Positions 42,764 through 50,911 of a stretch of 64,000 nucleotides of DNA are shown piece after piece. Numbering within the stretch: the stretch's first letter is position 1; the number at the start of each line of letters is the position of its first letter. Below the pieces are notes generated by a model. It made no database searches. It saw only the letters and a program-made list of their open reading frames with translations, and had not been told where the DNA came from. The stretch is from NCBI GenBank assembly GCA_005223035.1, contig NJBK01000002.1, forward strand, positions 62,001 through 126,000, read 5' to 3'. Origin of the DNA: Chloroflexi bacterium B3_Chlor. GTDB taxonomy: Bacteria > Chloroflexota > Anaerolineae > UBA7937 > B3-Chlor. The translations under genes and the position numbers were made by a program.

Positions 42764-43951
42764 ATGCGTGGGTTTCTGCGGTTCATGGTGTTCGTTCTGA
42801 CCGTGATATTCGTGACATCCTGTGCTTACGTAGGCGGGTACGGTACCGGCATCTTGCTACAACCCGCTCCACCGCCAGCGGCATCAGTGGAACTCGACGA
42901 TGACTTCAGAGTTTTCTGGGAAGCCTGGCACATCGTGCAGGAGAGGTACTACGGCGCTCCGATCGAGGCGAAGGAGCTGACCCATGGAGCGATTCGCGGG
43001 GCGATCGAGACTCTGGGCGATCCCTACACTTGGTTTGCCGATCCGGTGATGGCGGAAAGGATACGGGAGGATGCCACAGGTCGTTACTCTGGAATCGGGT
43101 CTGTGGTTGACCTGAACGATGCTGGCCACGTGGTCATTGTCCATCCTTTCCCCGGTGGTCCTGCTCATCACGCTGGCCTGATGGCTGGGGACGTTGTCTT
43201 GGAAGTCGAGGGCCTCAACACTATGGGGCTGACTCTGGAGCAGGCCGTGAGCATGATTCGAGGGCCTGTGGGCACTCCCGTTCGCCTGCTCGTGCACCGG
43301 GAGGGCCTTGAGGAGCCCTTTGAGGTTGAGATCGCGAGGGGTGAGATCGAGATTCCTGCCGTTGAGTACGAAGTACTGGACGACGGAATCGCCTACCTGA
43401 AGGTGAACAGCTTCCGGACCAATGCGCCAGCCCAGGTGCACGCAGCACTGGCTGAGCTTCTGGCGCAGGAACCCCAGAGTCTGATCCTGGATTTGAGGGA
43501 TAACCCCGGAGGATTGCTCTCCGCCTCTATCGACATCGGCAGCGAGTTCATCGCCGAAGGGCTGATCGCCTCGGAGAAAGGGAGCAATGGTCTGGACGAG
43601 GAGCATTTGGCCCAGGGCGACGGGCTGGCCACCGAGATCCCCCTGGTGGTGTTGGTGAACGGCGGAACAGCCAGCGCCGCAGAGATCGTCGCCGGAGCGA
43701 TACGAGATCACGAGAGGGGCGCCCTGATCGGGGAGCATACCCTCGGAAAGGGAGCGGTGCAAAGCCCCATAGACCTGAGTGATGGCTCTCACCTGCGTCT
43801 CACCATCGCCCACTGGTTCACGCCCGATGGTCATCTCATCGTGGACGGTGGTATCGCTCCGGACATAGAGGTCGCCCTGAGCGATGAGGATCTCGCGAGC
43901 GGCTCCGACCCCCAGTTGGAGATGGCCATCAGCTATTTGCTCGATCGGTGA
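42764..43951 (+). CDS. S41 family C-terminal processing protease (CtpA-like), copy 2
   Basis: A 395-residue paralogue of the preceding gene with the same order: signal/anchor (FMVFVLTVIFVTSCAYVGG), GAIRGAIETLGDPYTWF, PDZ (GIGSVVDLNDAGHVVIVHPFPGGPAHHAGLMAGDVVLEVEG), LILDLRDNPGGLL and the dyad in GTASAAEIVAGAIRDHERGALIGEHTLGKGAVQ. The TSC near the end of the hydrophobic part may be a lipobox, unlike copy 1. GGGGAAAG precedes ATG 42764. smpB begins at its end, so the two are translationally close. Confidence 0.92.
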   Translation: MRGFLRFMVFVLTVIFVTSCAYVGGYGTGILLQPAPPPAASVELDDDFRVFWEAWHIVQERYYGAPIEAKELTHGAIRGAIETLGDPYTWFADPVMAERIREDATGRYSGIGSVVDLNDAGHVVIVHPFPGGPAHHAGLMAGDVVLEVEGLNTMGLTLEQAVSMIRGPVGTPVRLLVHREGLEEPFEVEIARGEIEIPAVEYEVLDDGIAYLKVNSFRTNAPAQVHAALAELLAQEPQSLILDLRDNPGGLLSASIDIGSEFIAEGLIASEKGSNGLDEEHLAQGDGLATEIPLVVLVNGGTASAAEIVAGAIRDHERGALIGEHTLGKGAVQSPIDLSDGSHLRLTIAHWFTPDGHLIVDGGIAPDIEVALSDEDLASGSDPQLEMAISYLLDR

Positions 43952-43956
43952 GGCAG

Positions 43957-44424
43957 ATGGGAGACAAGACTGTAGTCACAAATCGCCGCGCTCGCCGCGA
44001 GTATTTCACTGAGGAGACCTACGAAGCGGGCCTCGTCCTAACCGGCTCCGAGATAAAGTCGGTACGAGCGGGCCGGGCCAATCTACAGGACAGTTACGTG
44101 ACCATAAGGGACGGCGAGGCCTGGCTGCTCAACTCCCACATCGCCCCCTACAAGCAGGCCAGCGATCAGAACTACGTGCCCAAGCGAGAGCGCAAGCTGC
44201 TTCTTCACCGCCGCCAGATAGACCGGCTGGCCGGCCAGGTCCAGGCCAAGGGCTATACCATTATCCCTCTGCGTCTCTACCTCAAGAACAAACGTGCCAA
44301 GGTCGAGATAGCGCTGGCGAAGGGAAAGAAGCTCTACGACAAGCGGGACGACCTGGCCAAGCGGCAGGCGCAGCGAGACATAGAGAGGGCCTTGCGCAGA
44401 CGCAGGGACGAGGTAGTGCGGTAG
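43957..44424 (+). CDS. smpB: tmRNA-binding protein SmpB
   Basis: A 155-residue small basic protein that brings tmRNA to stalled ribosomes. Motifs: NRRARREYFTEETYEAGLVLTGSEIKSVRAGRANLQDSYV, AWLLNSHIAPYKQAS, RKLLLHRRQIDRL, YTIIPLRLYLKNKRAKVEIALAKGKKLYDKR and a basic C-terminal helix. ATG 43957 has GGTGA five nt upstream; GTG 43948, overlapping the previous stop, is the alternative. The tmRNA gene itself (ssrA) is not in the following sequence. Confidence 0.97.
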   Translation: MGDKTVVTNRRARREYFTEETYEAGLVLTGSEIKSVRAGRANLQDSYVTIRDGEAWLLNSHIAPYKQASDQNYVPKRERKLLLHRRQIDRLAGQVQAKGYTIIPLRLYLKNKRAKVEIALAKGKKLYDKRDDLAKRQAQRDIERALRRRRDEVVR

Positions 44425-44461
44425 CTGAGGTGGCTCCGGGTGACTGTCGCGTGAACCGCAC

Positions 44462-44490
44462 TTGCCGTTGTTTTCGTCCTGTGGTATAAT
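44462..44490 (+). promoter_or_regulatory. Strong promoter downstream of smpB
   Basis: TTGCCG, a 17-nt spacer and TATAAT with TGG before the -10. It drives the candidate small RNA/leader and perhaps the TPR lipoprotein. Confidence 0.75.
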
Positions 44491-44496
44491 CTACGT

Positions 44497-44640
44497 AGAA
44501 ACAGAACATCGCGAAAAGAAAGTACCGGCGCCGGCGCAGTACACTGGGCGGCGACTGAACACGAGCAGAGCAGTTCGATACCATACTCTGCACGGCAAGG
44601 CTCATCTCACGCCCCGTGAGGATGGGCCTTTGTTGCTTGT
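44497..44640 (+). ncRNA. Candidate ~140-nt small RNA or regulatory leader
   Basis: It runs from the predicted start of the promoter at 44462-44490 to an intrinsic terminator. It holds three hairpins: GTAC-CGGCGCCGGCGCA-GTAC (about 44522-44542), GCAGAG...CTCTGC with a 15-nt loop (44565-44591), and the terminator stem (44597-44630). No SD-plus-frame is convincing inside. It does not look like tmRNA, 6S, SRP RNA or RNase P. It may act in trans or attenuate the TPR lipoprotein gene 74 nt downstream. Confidence 0.45.
44597..44640 (+). terminator. Intrinsic terminator ahead of the TPR lipoprotein
   Basis: Fourteen pairs with one bulged G (44621): AAGGCTCATCTCAC pairs with GTGAG(G)ATGGGCCTT around a short C-rich loop, then TGTTGCTT. 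Confidence 0.75.
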
Positions 44641-44713
44641 GGGTTCTGAGGTAGGGGCGGCACGCTTGGTCCGACACCCTGTCCTTGGCCCTCTACATCT
44701 CACGGAAAGGGGG

Positions 44714-45616
44714 TTGCCCCTGGGAAAGATCCCCGTGCTTACGATAATGTTGGCTGTCTGTGTCTTGCTCGTCGGGTGCGTGTCACCCTCAGACATGGGC
44801 GGGCCCTTCGGGGAACTGCGTTTCCCTACTCCGTCGGACGAGGCCACAGCGCATTATCATCGTGGGATCGACCACCATTTCTCTGGTGAATACGAGCATG
44901 CGATCGCCGAGTTCACCGAGGCTATTGACATCGACTCAACGTATGCCTTGGCCTATCTTGATCGTGGCTCGGTCTACGCTATGCTAGGTCGGTGGGAGGA
45001 CGCCGTTGCTGATTTCACCGAGGTGGTACGCATTGACCCGCAGTACGATTGGGGCTACTGGGAACGGGGCCGTGCCTATGCCAACCTGGGGCGCTACGAG
45101 GAGGCCATCGCGGACTACACACAGGTAATTCGCATCAATCCTGAATTCGCGGACGCATTTTACCATCGTGGCGGTCTCTACGACCAAGTTGGCAGACACC
45201 AGGATGCCATACTCGACTACTCGGAGGCTATCCGGCTTGAGCCTGACCATGCAGGGGCCTACTACTCTCGGGCCCACGCGCACCATCGCATCGAAGAATA
45301 CGACAAAGCCATCGCAGACTACACCGAAGCCATCCGACTGAAGCCTGGCTACGCACGTTTCTACAACAGCCGAGGGGGTCTCTACGCTCAACTGGCCCAG
45401 CATGAGGAAGCCATTGCGGACTATACCCAAGCGATCGGCATTGAGCCGGAGTACGCGGACCCCTACTACAACCGAGGTATCACTTGCTACGAAATCGGCA
45501 ATTATGACCAGGTAATTGAGGATCTGGAGGCTTACTTGGCGCTGGCATCGCCTGATGATGAAGTCTGGCGAACCCGTGCGCAGCAGTACATCCAGGACAT
45601 GAGGGCCCAAGACTAG
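44714..45616 (+). CDS. TPR-repeat lipoprotein
   Basis: A 300-residue protein. Start TTG 44714 with GGAAAGG upstream gives a lipoprotein signal peptide ending in LLVGC. The rest is seven 34-residue TPR units of the type AYxxRGxxYxxLGxYExAIADYTxAIRIxPxYA, ending in a degenerate eighth. It should act as an outer-face scaffold that binds protein partners. The frame is open further upstream, but that part contains the promoter and terminator at 44462-44640. The smpB-proximal location says little about its role; it opens the accessory island. Confidence 0.8.
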   Translation: MPLGKIPVLTIMLAVCVLLVGCVSPSDMGGPFGELRFPTPSDEATAHYHRGIDHHFSGEYEHAIAEFTEAIDIDSTYALAYLDRGSVYAMLGRWEDAVADFTEVVRIDPQYDWGYWERGRAYANLGRYEEAIADYTQVIRINPEFADAFYHRGGLYDQVGRHQDAILDYSEAIRLEPDHAGAYYSRAHAHHRIEEYDKAIADYTEAIRLKPGYARFYNSRGGLYAQLAQHEEAIADYTQAIGIEPEYADPYYNRGITCYEIGNYDQVIEDLEAYLALASPDDEVWRTRAQQYIQDMRAQD

Positions 45617-45639
45617 AGGTACTGCCGCAGAGCCGGGCG

Positions 45640-45852
45640 AGCCCGAGACGAACGAGGTGAACGTGGAGACCACCTACACGTATGACGAGGTGGGCAATCG
45701 CAAGACCGTAACCGACGCCATCTACCTCTACGGCCTGGACATCATCGCGGAGCAACTGGCTGACCGGCGACTGGTGGGGGACCACCGTGTACCACCACTT
45801 CTACTGGTACGAGCGCGATCCGCTGGCGGTCGGGAGGCTTGGTGAACCATGA
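45640..45852 (+). pseudogene. RHS/YD-repeat remnant 1, frameshifted
   Basis: One frame reads ...VETTYTYDEVGNRKTVTDA then IYLYGLDIIAEQLA (about 45657-45768), the typical YD repeat and core-end motif of RHS proteins. Sense then continues in another frame as WWGTTVYHHFYWYERDPLAVGRLGEP (45769-45852). The N-terminal thousands of residues of an RHS protein are missing, so this is a decayed tip. Its final TGA overlaps the ATG of the next gene (ATGA). Confidence 0.65.
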
Positions 45853-46478
45853 GTACTCGCACGCGGCTAGCTGTCACGCTCGTCGGCATGGCACTGTCGG
45901 GATCCAGTCTGGCCTGCCAGTGCGGCTGGCTAATACCCTGGCCGCCTACGGATCCCCTGTGCGCCGAGGCTCCGTTTTCGCCCCCTGCTCTCGAGCTGGA
46001 GGAGTCCGATCTCATGGGCACCTGGGAGGCGCACTATCGCTCCAGGGTTGACACGCTGATCTTGAAGGGCGACGGCAGCTTCAAACAAGTGTATCGCGAC
46101 CCGACCGCTTGGGACTATGTGTACGAGACCGGATGGAACCAGTGGTGGCTGGAGCGCTTTGCGGACGGGAGGGTTCGCTTGCACCTGCAGGGCGCCCGAT
46201 ACTACATCAGTGGCATCACCACAGGCGAACTTGACGGATTCACATATCCTGGCCCCAAAAGAGACCCTGATTCCCGGGGCAACCCGGGGGCACTTCGGTG
46301 GCTTTTCTATGACCCATTCGCTCACGAGCACTTGGAGATGCTCCGAGAACTGGTCCTGACAGTCCGGGTCGATTCAGGCCGGGAGGTTCTTCTGCACCAC
46401 ATGTCGTATAGCTCTGACGAAGGATTCGGCCTGACTGGTTGTCAGGACCGGCACTTCCGACGTATCGACGGCCCGTGA
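45849..46478 (+). CDS. Secreted protein, function unknown
   Basis: I do not recognise the family. 209 residues with a signal peptide (LAVTLVGMALSGSSLACQCGW); Cys at LAC or QC could be lipidated. The middle has a lipocalin/META-like strand pattern (DLMGTWEAHYRSRVDTLILKGDGSFKQVYRD), reminiscent of small beta-barrel domains, then Trp-rich and polar stretches. ATG 45849 overlaps the stop of the RHS remnant. A terminator-like hairpin follows at 46526-46565. An immunity-type role for an RHS element is possible but unsupported by homology. Confidence 0.6.
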   Translation: MSTRTRLAVTLVGMALSGSSLACQCGWLIPWPPTDPLCAEAPFSPPALELEESDLMGTWEAHYRSRVDTLILKGDGSFKQVYRDPTAWDYVYETGWNQWWLERFADGRVRLHLQGARYYISGITTGELDGFTYPGPKRDPDSRGNPGALRWLFYDPFAHEHLEMLRELVLTVRVDSGREVLLHHMSYSSDEGFGLTGCQDRHFRRIDGP

Positions 46479-46525
46479 CGTGTCCCGAAACCGTCGTGCC
46501 CCGAGCAGTCAAGGCTGCTGGCCGA

Positions 46526-46565
46526 GCCGCGAGGCCCCACCGAACCCGTGGGGCGGCTTGCGCTT
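46526..46565 (+). terminator. Hairpin after the 209-residue secreted protein
   Basis: GCCCCAC (46534-46540), loop CGAACCC, GTGGGGC (46548-46554), extended by an outer GCC/GGC pairing; the tail is only moderately T-rich (TTGCGCTTCTT). Confidence 0.55.
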
Positions 46566-46608
46566 CTTAACCTGAGACTGACTTTGCGATCTGAGAGGTG
46601 CGAGGTAG

Positions 46609-47295
46609 ATGAGGATTCACGTTAGCGCGGCGATTGGCGCCTGCTCAGTAGCCGCGGCAGCGCTTCTCGGCTCTTGCGGTCCAAGGACACCAGACCTTGT
46701 GGCGCAAGGCCTCCTGTTTGGTGCGCCGTGCGCACCCCCTTGTTGGCAGGGTCTCGTGCCTGGCGTGTCCACAATAGACCAGATCAATGAATTCCTAAGG
46801 GACGCAGCTACCTATGGTTACGTAGACTTCCACAGTGTGGAGAGAAGCACGGATGGGGAAGACGCGATGATACTGTGGCGCCGCAGAGGCGAGACTCGGC
46901 GTGAGAATTGGTTTGACGTACAGAACGGCGTGCTCGAGGTCATGAACCTACACCTTGACTCCGAAGTTACCTTGGGGCAGCTAGTAGACACGTATGGTTT
47001 GCCAGACAAGTTTGAGGCTGGCCTCTCGCTCCATCCGGGACCTGTCTGCGTTGTGGTCGACCTGTTCTATGGAACGGTTGGCATGATGCCAGAACTGCGC
47101 CCGGAGAGCGAGCATCCTGTGCTGAGGGAAGATACACGGGTCGTGAGAAGTTGGTATTTCGAACCCACTACGTTGGAGGGCTTCTATGCCGCAGTCGCTC
47201 GGAACAAAGGCGAACCGTTGCAGGACTACCAGTTTGACTGGCTTGACGACTGGGGCGACTGGCCCGGTTACGGACCCGTCGAGCTGACGTACTGA
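46609..47295 (+). CDS. Lipoprotein, function unknown
   Basis: 228 residues, not recognised. Signal peptide with lipobox GSC (AAIGACSVAAAALLGSC). The mature part begins with a Cys-containing motif (LFGAPCAPPCWQGLVPGVSTIDQINEFL) seen in other island-type lipoproteins that start with 'PCWQGLxPGxST', followed by a region that may be SmpA/BamE-like (VTLGQLVDTYGLPDKFEAG). It ends with a Trp/Asp-rich tail (DWLDDWGDWPGYG). ATG 46609 follows CGAGGTAG. The neighbours are other orphan secreted proteins. Confidence 0.6.
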   Translation: MRIHVSAAIGACSVAAAALLGSCGPRTPDLVAQGLLFGAPCAPPCWQGLVPGVSTIDQINEFLRDAATYGYVDFHSVERSTDGEDAMILWRRRGETRRENWFDVQNGVLEVMNLHLDSEVTLGQLVDTYGLPDKFEAGLSLHPGPVCVVVDLFYGTVGMMPELRPESEHPVLREDTRVVRSWYFEPTTLEGFYAAVARNKGEPLQDYQFDWLDDWGDWPGYGPVELTY

Positions 47296-47447
47296 TTTTC
47301 CACGTTCATTGTCCCGAAAGTACCGTTCTTGACATCGGCGCTAACCGCCAATAACACAGTTCCCATACAACGTGGGCTACTTCAATGCACCAAACTAGGG
47401 CACCGGGGTTCCGGCGATGTAGATCGGTGATTCGGCAGGACATGAGC

Positions 47448-48047
47448 ATGAGAATCCGGCTGTTCCCAACAAGGCGGCTTGGTCTTGTTGGGCTGATCGC
47501 CGTTCTCGTCAGTTCGACCCTCTCTTGCGTTGACATCACAGTGGACGGCGGGCCGGTGCCGACGCCCTCGTTCCCTATCGAGAGTCTGCTACTCGACGAA
47601 TCGGCGTTTCCAGAGGGCTGGACGGCTTACGAAGCTTTCGAGCCTCGAGACGGCTTCGGCCTGCCCATCGCGATTACCTACTCCTCCCCTGGTTATGGCG
47701 GCGGCATAGCGGTTCACGAAGTGGACATATCCAGGAATCGGGAAGAAGCTGCTGAGCGGTATCAAGAGGCGGTCCGTTTCTGGTTCACGGATGATGAGCG
47801 CTACACGGCCTGGAGCGCACCTGCTGAGTTGCGGCATCGGAGTGCCGTGGCAGACCAGTTTCGAATCGGGTGCCACATCCACCAAGAATCAGGCATACGA
47901 TTCTGTCAAGCGGTGACTCAGTACGGCCGATATGTAGTCTGGTTTCACACATACATGTCCCCATACATAACCTTCGCTGACCTGGAGCGGATTCTGCTAG
48001 CCATCGACGAGCGGATGGCGTCTTATTTGGAGAAAGACATCGACTGA
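47448..48047 (+). CDS. Lipoprotein, function unknown
   Basis: 199 residues, not recognised. The signal peptide (MRIRLFPTRRLGLVGLIAVLVSSTLSC) ends in lipobox TLSC. The mature protein has a PAP2-independent 'LLLDESAFPEGWTAYE' segment of the kind found in secreted sensors that compare charge/ions, and a C-terminal helix (ITFADLERILLAIDERMASYLE). ATG 47448 has AGGA seven nt upstream and is preferred over ATG 47442. A weak TTGACA at 47329 may be its promoter; a terminator follows. Confidence 0.6.
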   Translation: MRIRLFPTRRLGLVGLIAVLVSSTLSCVDITVDGGPVPTPSFPIESLLLDESAFPEGWTAYEAFEPRDGFGLPIAITYSSPGYGGGIAVHEVDISRNREEAAERYQEAVRFWFTDDERYTAWSAPAELRHRSAVADQFRIGCHIHQESGIRFCQAVTQYGRYVVWFHTYMSPYITFADLERILLAIDERMASYLEKDID

Positions 48048-48068
48048 GTACCTCGCTGCCGTGAGCAG

Positions 48069-48120
48069 ACAGCTCTGGTCAGTCGTCGGAGGGGCGGCAC
48101 CAGGGCTGTCCCTTTTCCTT
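48069..48120 (+). terminator. Intrinsic terminator after the 199-residue lipoprotein
   Basis: ACAGCTCTGGT (48069-48079) pairs with ACCAGGGCTGT (48099-48109), an 11-bp stem, followed by CCCTTTTCCTTTC. Confidence 0.7.
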
Positions 48121-48155
48121 TCCCGCGGACGCAGTGTCCTGTGACAGACCGGTGA

Positions 48156-48480
48156 ACCGTCGAATATGCTTGGGACAACAACGGCAATCTGACCTGGGAC
48201 GGGGTCCGCAGCTACCAGTACGACCATGCCAACCGGCTGAAACAATCGATTGAGGGCAGGTTGACAACTCAGTTCGCCTACAACGGGGATGGGGCAAGAA
48301 CCAGCAAGACGGTGAACGGAACGAGCACTGACTACGTCCTCGACCTTGCGGCGACCCTGCCCGTGGTGATCAGCGACACGGATGCCATCTACCTCTACGG
48401 GCTTGACATCATCGAGGTCGAAAAACGCTCGATGACCGGCACTCTTGTAGGAACCACACGTAGGTCACCGAGGAGTGGCT
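48156..48480 (+). pseudogene. RHS/YD-repeat remnant 2
   Basis: Read in one frame after a stop at 48153: TVEYAWDNNGNLTWDGVRSY then QYDHANRLKQ, FAYNGDGARTSKTVNGTSTDYVLD and DAIYLYGLDIIEVEK. These are classic YD repeats and the same core-end sequence as remnant 1. There is no start codon and no upstream RHS body. Coding sense fades after about 48440 and runs into the hpt 3' end. Both remnants probably derive from one ancestral RHS array split by the lipoprotein genes. Confidence 0.75.
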
Positions 48481-48495
48481 TCCCAACATACACGG

Positions 48496-49077
48496 CTACT
48501 GGACGTCGACTTCGGTCCTCAAGGTGGCAAGATAAGGGAGGTTCCTGTACTTCTGCTCAAAGTCCAGACCATACCCTACGACGAACACATCCGGGAGGTC
48601 GAACCCAACGTAGTCCAGTGGCAGATCTACGACACGCTGCGCTGGTTTGTTGAAGAGAGTGCATACCTTGAGGCTCGCTGGCTCTCTGCCCCGCAGGTTC
48701 TCGAGTATGTACTCCATGGTGCGCCCGCTATCTATCACGTCCTCCACCAACAGGGCGTGCTTGCCCGTGATGCTCAAGTCCAGGTCTTTCAGCAGGCGGA
48801 CAGCCGACGTGGTCTCCGAGGTAGGGTCGTACTTGGAGATTGCCATATAGTCCGTGGAGACCGGGATAGTGATGGCGCGCATCAAATCTGCCATGAACGG
48901 TGCGACTCCCTTGAGAATGCCGATCAACCGAGGTTCGAGCCCAGCATAGTCCCCCGAAATGGCAGCACCAAGCTCTGCCACCCGCTGCCCTATCTCTTCG
49001 GCGGACAAAAGCATCTCGCCTACCTCGTGACGCCTGGGCCAGACTCGTCCGCTCGGGGCTTTCGACTCGTTCACCAT
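48496..49077 (-). CDS. hpt: Hypoxanthine phosphoribosyltransferase
   Basis: A 193-residue type I PRTase for purine salvage. SAEEIGQRVAELGAAISGDY, LIGILKGVAPFMADLMRAI, the PRPP loop LLVEDVIDSGRTMEYI, and YVGFDLPDVFVVGYGLDFEQKYRNLPYLATL are all standard. ATG 49077 has GGGGG five nt upstream. ATG 49014, with GAGGT, would give a 172-residue form that starts nearer the family norm, so the start is uncertain. It closes the accessory island and is convergent with RHS remnant 2. Confidence 0.95.
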   Translation of the reverse strand: MVNESKAPSGRVWPRRHEVGEMLLSAEEIGQRVAELGAAISGDYAGLEPRLIGILKGVAPFMADLMRAITIPVSTDYMAISKYDPTSETTSAVRLLKDLDLSITGKHALLVEDVIDSGRTMEYILENLRGREPASLKVCTLFNKPAQRVVDLPLDYVGFDLPDVFVVGYGLDFEQKYRNLPYLATLRTEVDVQ

Positions 49078-49170
49078 ACTCTGCCCCCACACATGCCAGA
49101 GACTACGTTTGATCCACTCAGGTCCTTATGTCAACTTTGTGAATGATCATCACCACAAAATCGGGCCAGG

Positions 49171-49665
49171 CTACGGCAGAAAACGCTCCACGATGAGGTC
49201 AGCGACTCCTGCTACGTCATCGAGATCGAAGTGAGGCACGGACATGTCGAAGCTGTGGTCGGAGACGATGGCGATCAGATGCTGAGGAGCAGATATCAAC
49301 TGCTGGCTTCGCTCCCGTCGCGACACCTCGATTTTCATCTTTGGGCCCGACTTGTAGCCTTCTGTCAGTACGAGGTCTACATCGCGCAGATACCGAGCCA
49401 CCAAGTCGTCCAGGGACAGCTCCTCTTCGAGGCGCTTGATGACAGCTACTTTTCGGGGTGACGAAATGACCACCGTGTCGCTACCCGCCTGAGCGTGTCG
49501 CCAGGAATCCTTCCCCGACTGGTCTATCTCAAATCCGTGCACATCATGCTTCACCGTCCCTATTCGAAGCCCCCTACCCTTCAATTCGGCGATGAGCTTC
49601 TCTAGGAAGACAGTCTTCCCCACGCCCGATTTGCCAACGACCGAAATCACGGGAGGTAGTTTCAC
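49171..49665 (-). CDS. mobB: Molybdopterin-guanine dinucleotide biosynthesis protein MobB
   Basis: A 164-residue P-loop GTPase-like partner of MobA. VISVVGKSGVGKTVFLEKLIAEL (Walker A), RIGTVKHDVHGFEIDQSGKDSWRHAQAGSDTVVISS (family block with the HD motif), LVLTEGYKSGPKMKIEV (the conserved EGxK). It lies 4 bp after moeA on the minus strand, so the Mo-cofactor genes and the hydroxylase form one unit. Confidence 0.94.
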   Translation of the reverse strand: MKLPPVISVVGKSGVGKTVFLEKLIAELKGRGLRIGTVKHDVHGFEIDQSGKDSWRHAQAGSDTVVISSPRKVAVIKRLEEELSLDDLVARYLRDVDLVLTEGYKSGPKMKIEVSRRERSQQLISAPQHLIAIVSDHSFDMSVPHFDLDDVAGVADLIVERFLP

Positions 49666-49669
49666 ACAG

Positions 49670-50911
49670 TCACCCCCAGTGCCAGTCCAGCATCTGCGCC
49701 TCTAACCTGTCGCCAGCCTTCACCCGATCGACACCCTCTGGCACGACCAGCAGCGCGTTGGCCCGCACCATGGAGGTCAATACCCCGGAGCCGCGCGGAC
49801 CACGCACGACCTGCGCATGATACCCATCATCTCGGTGCTCAACAACTGCCCGCAGGAAATCGCGTCGCTTGCCAGAGTCAATATCGTGGTCCACGATAAC
49901 CTTCACCGTCGGCATCTCCCAACTAGACCTCCCCAGCATCTTCAACATAGCAGGCCGCACAAACTGTTCGAATGATACCATAGCCGACACAGGGTTACCG
50001 GGAAGTCCGATCAGGGGCACCCCACGTATCTCGCCGAACGCCAGTGGCTTTCCCGGTTTCATCTTGACCTGCCAGAAGTGCATCTTGCCCTCGGCGCCGA
50101 GCACATCTTTCACGATATCATAATCTCCCACCGAGACCCCGGCTGACGTAAGAAAGAGATCTACCCCGGCGGCCAAACCTTCTTCTATCTTGGACCTCAG
50201 CTCCTGAACCTCGTCTCTGGCAATGCCAAGGCGGACAGGTATCCCTCCGTACTTCTGCACCAGCGCCGCGTTGGAGTACTCATTGCTGCTCCGAATCTGG
50301 CCTGGGCCGACCTCCTCCTCTACACCCACCAACTCGTCACCTGTGGCCAGGATCGCGACCCTGGGGCGTTTCGTGACCAGGCACTGAGGTCGCCCCAGAG
50401 AGGCCAGTACACCAATCTCCTGAGCTCGCAACAGGGTTCCCTTGTTGAGCACCAGCTCACCACGGCGGATGTCCTCACCGCGCGGTCTGACGTTTGCGCC
50501 CAGACGGACTTCGTTGTACAGCTCTACTTGCTCTCCCAACTCCCATTTGCCGGTACGATACTCGCTCGTTTCCTCAAAGCGTACCACTGTGTCGGCACCT
50601 GCAGCCAGCGGCGCGCCCGTCATGATCCGAATAGCTGTACCTGGTTCAACGACCACATCCGTGGTGTGCCCTGCTGCGAGATTGGCGACTACTCGCAGGC
50701 GGGCTGGGTCTTCTGTGGTGGCTCCCTGGGTGTCCGCTGCCTGTATGGCATAGCCGTCCATCGCAGAATTGTCGAAGGGCGGGATGTCCACGTCTGAGTA
50801 AATGTCTTCCGCCAACACTCGCCCCAAGCCCTCCAGGATGTGGACCCTCTCGGGCTCCAGAGGCTGGACGTGATCCAGGATCAACCGCAGAGCCTCATCC
50901 ACAGGAATCAT
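49670..50911 (-). CDS. moeA: Molybdopterin molybdenumtransferase MoeA
   Basis: A 413-residue enzyme inserting molybdate into adenylylated molybdopterin. N-terminal PVDEALRLILDHVQPL, DIPPFDNSAMDGYAI, PRGEDIRRGELVLNKGTLLRAQEIGVLASLG, the MoCF domain with ILATGDELVG, SAGVSVGDYDIVKDVL, and GLPGNPVSAMVSFEQFVRP; the C-terminal beta domain follows. Its ATG overlaps the end of the Mo-hydroxylase gene by 4 nt (ATGA-type), so it is translated with its client enzyme. Confidence 0.96.
   Translation of the reverse strand: MIPVDEALRLILDHVQPLEPERVHILEGLGRVLAEDIYSDVDIPPFDNSAMDGYAIQAADTQGATTEDPARLRVVANLAAGHTTDVVVEPGTAIRIMTGAPLAAGADTVVRFEETSEYRTGKWELGEQVELYNEVRLGANVRPRGEDIRRGELVLNKGTLLRAQEIGVLASLGRPQCLVTKRPRVAILATGDELVGVEEEVGPGQIRSSNEYSNAALVQKYGGIPVRLGIARDEVQELRSKIEEGLAAGVDLFLTSAGVSVGDYDIVKDVLGAEGKMHFWQVKMKPGKPLAFGEIRGVPLIGLPGNPVSAMVSFEQFVRPAMLKMLGRSSWEMPTVKVIVDHDIDSGKRRDFLRAVVEHRDDGYHAQVVRGPRGSGVLTSMVRANALLVVPEGVDRVKAGDRLEAQMLDWHWG

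Noticed and set aside
44462-44713. N-terminal extension of the TPR lipoprotein
   Set aside because: It contains a promoter and an intrinsic terminator, and would bury the lipoprotein signal peptide.
44425-44713. tmRNA gene next to smpB
   Set aside because: No tRNA-like ends (GGGGCTG... and GTTCGA..CCACCA) and no tag-peptide frame; the transcript is too short.
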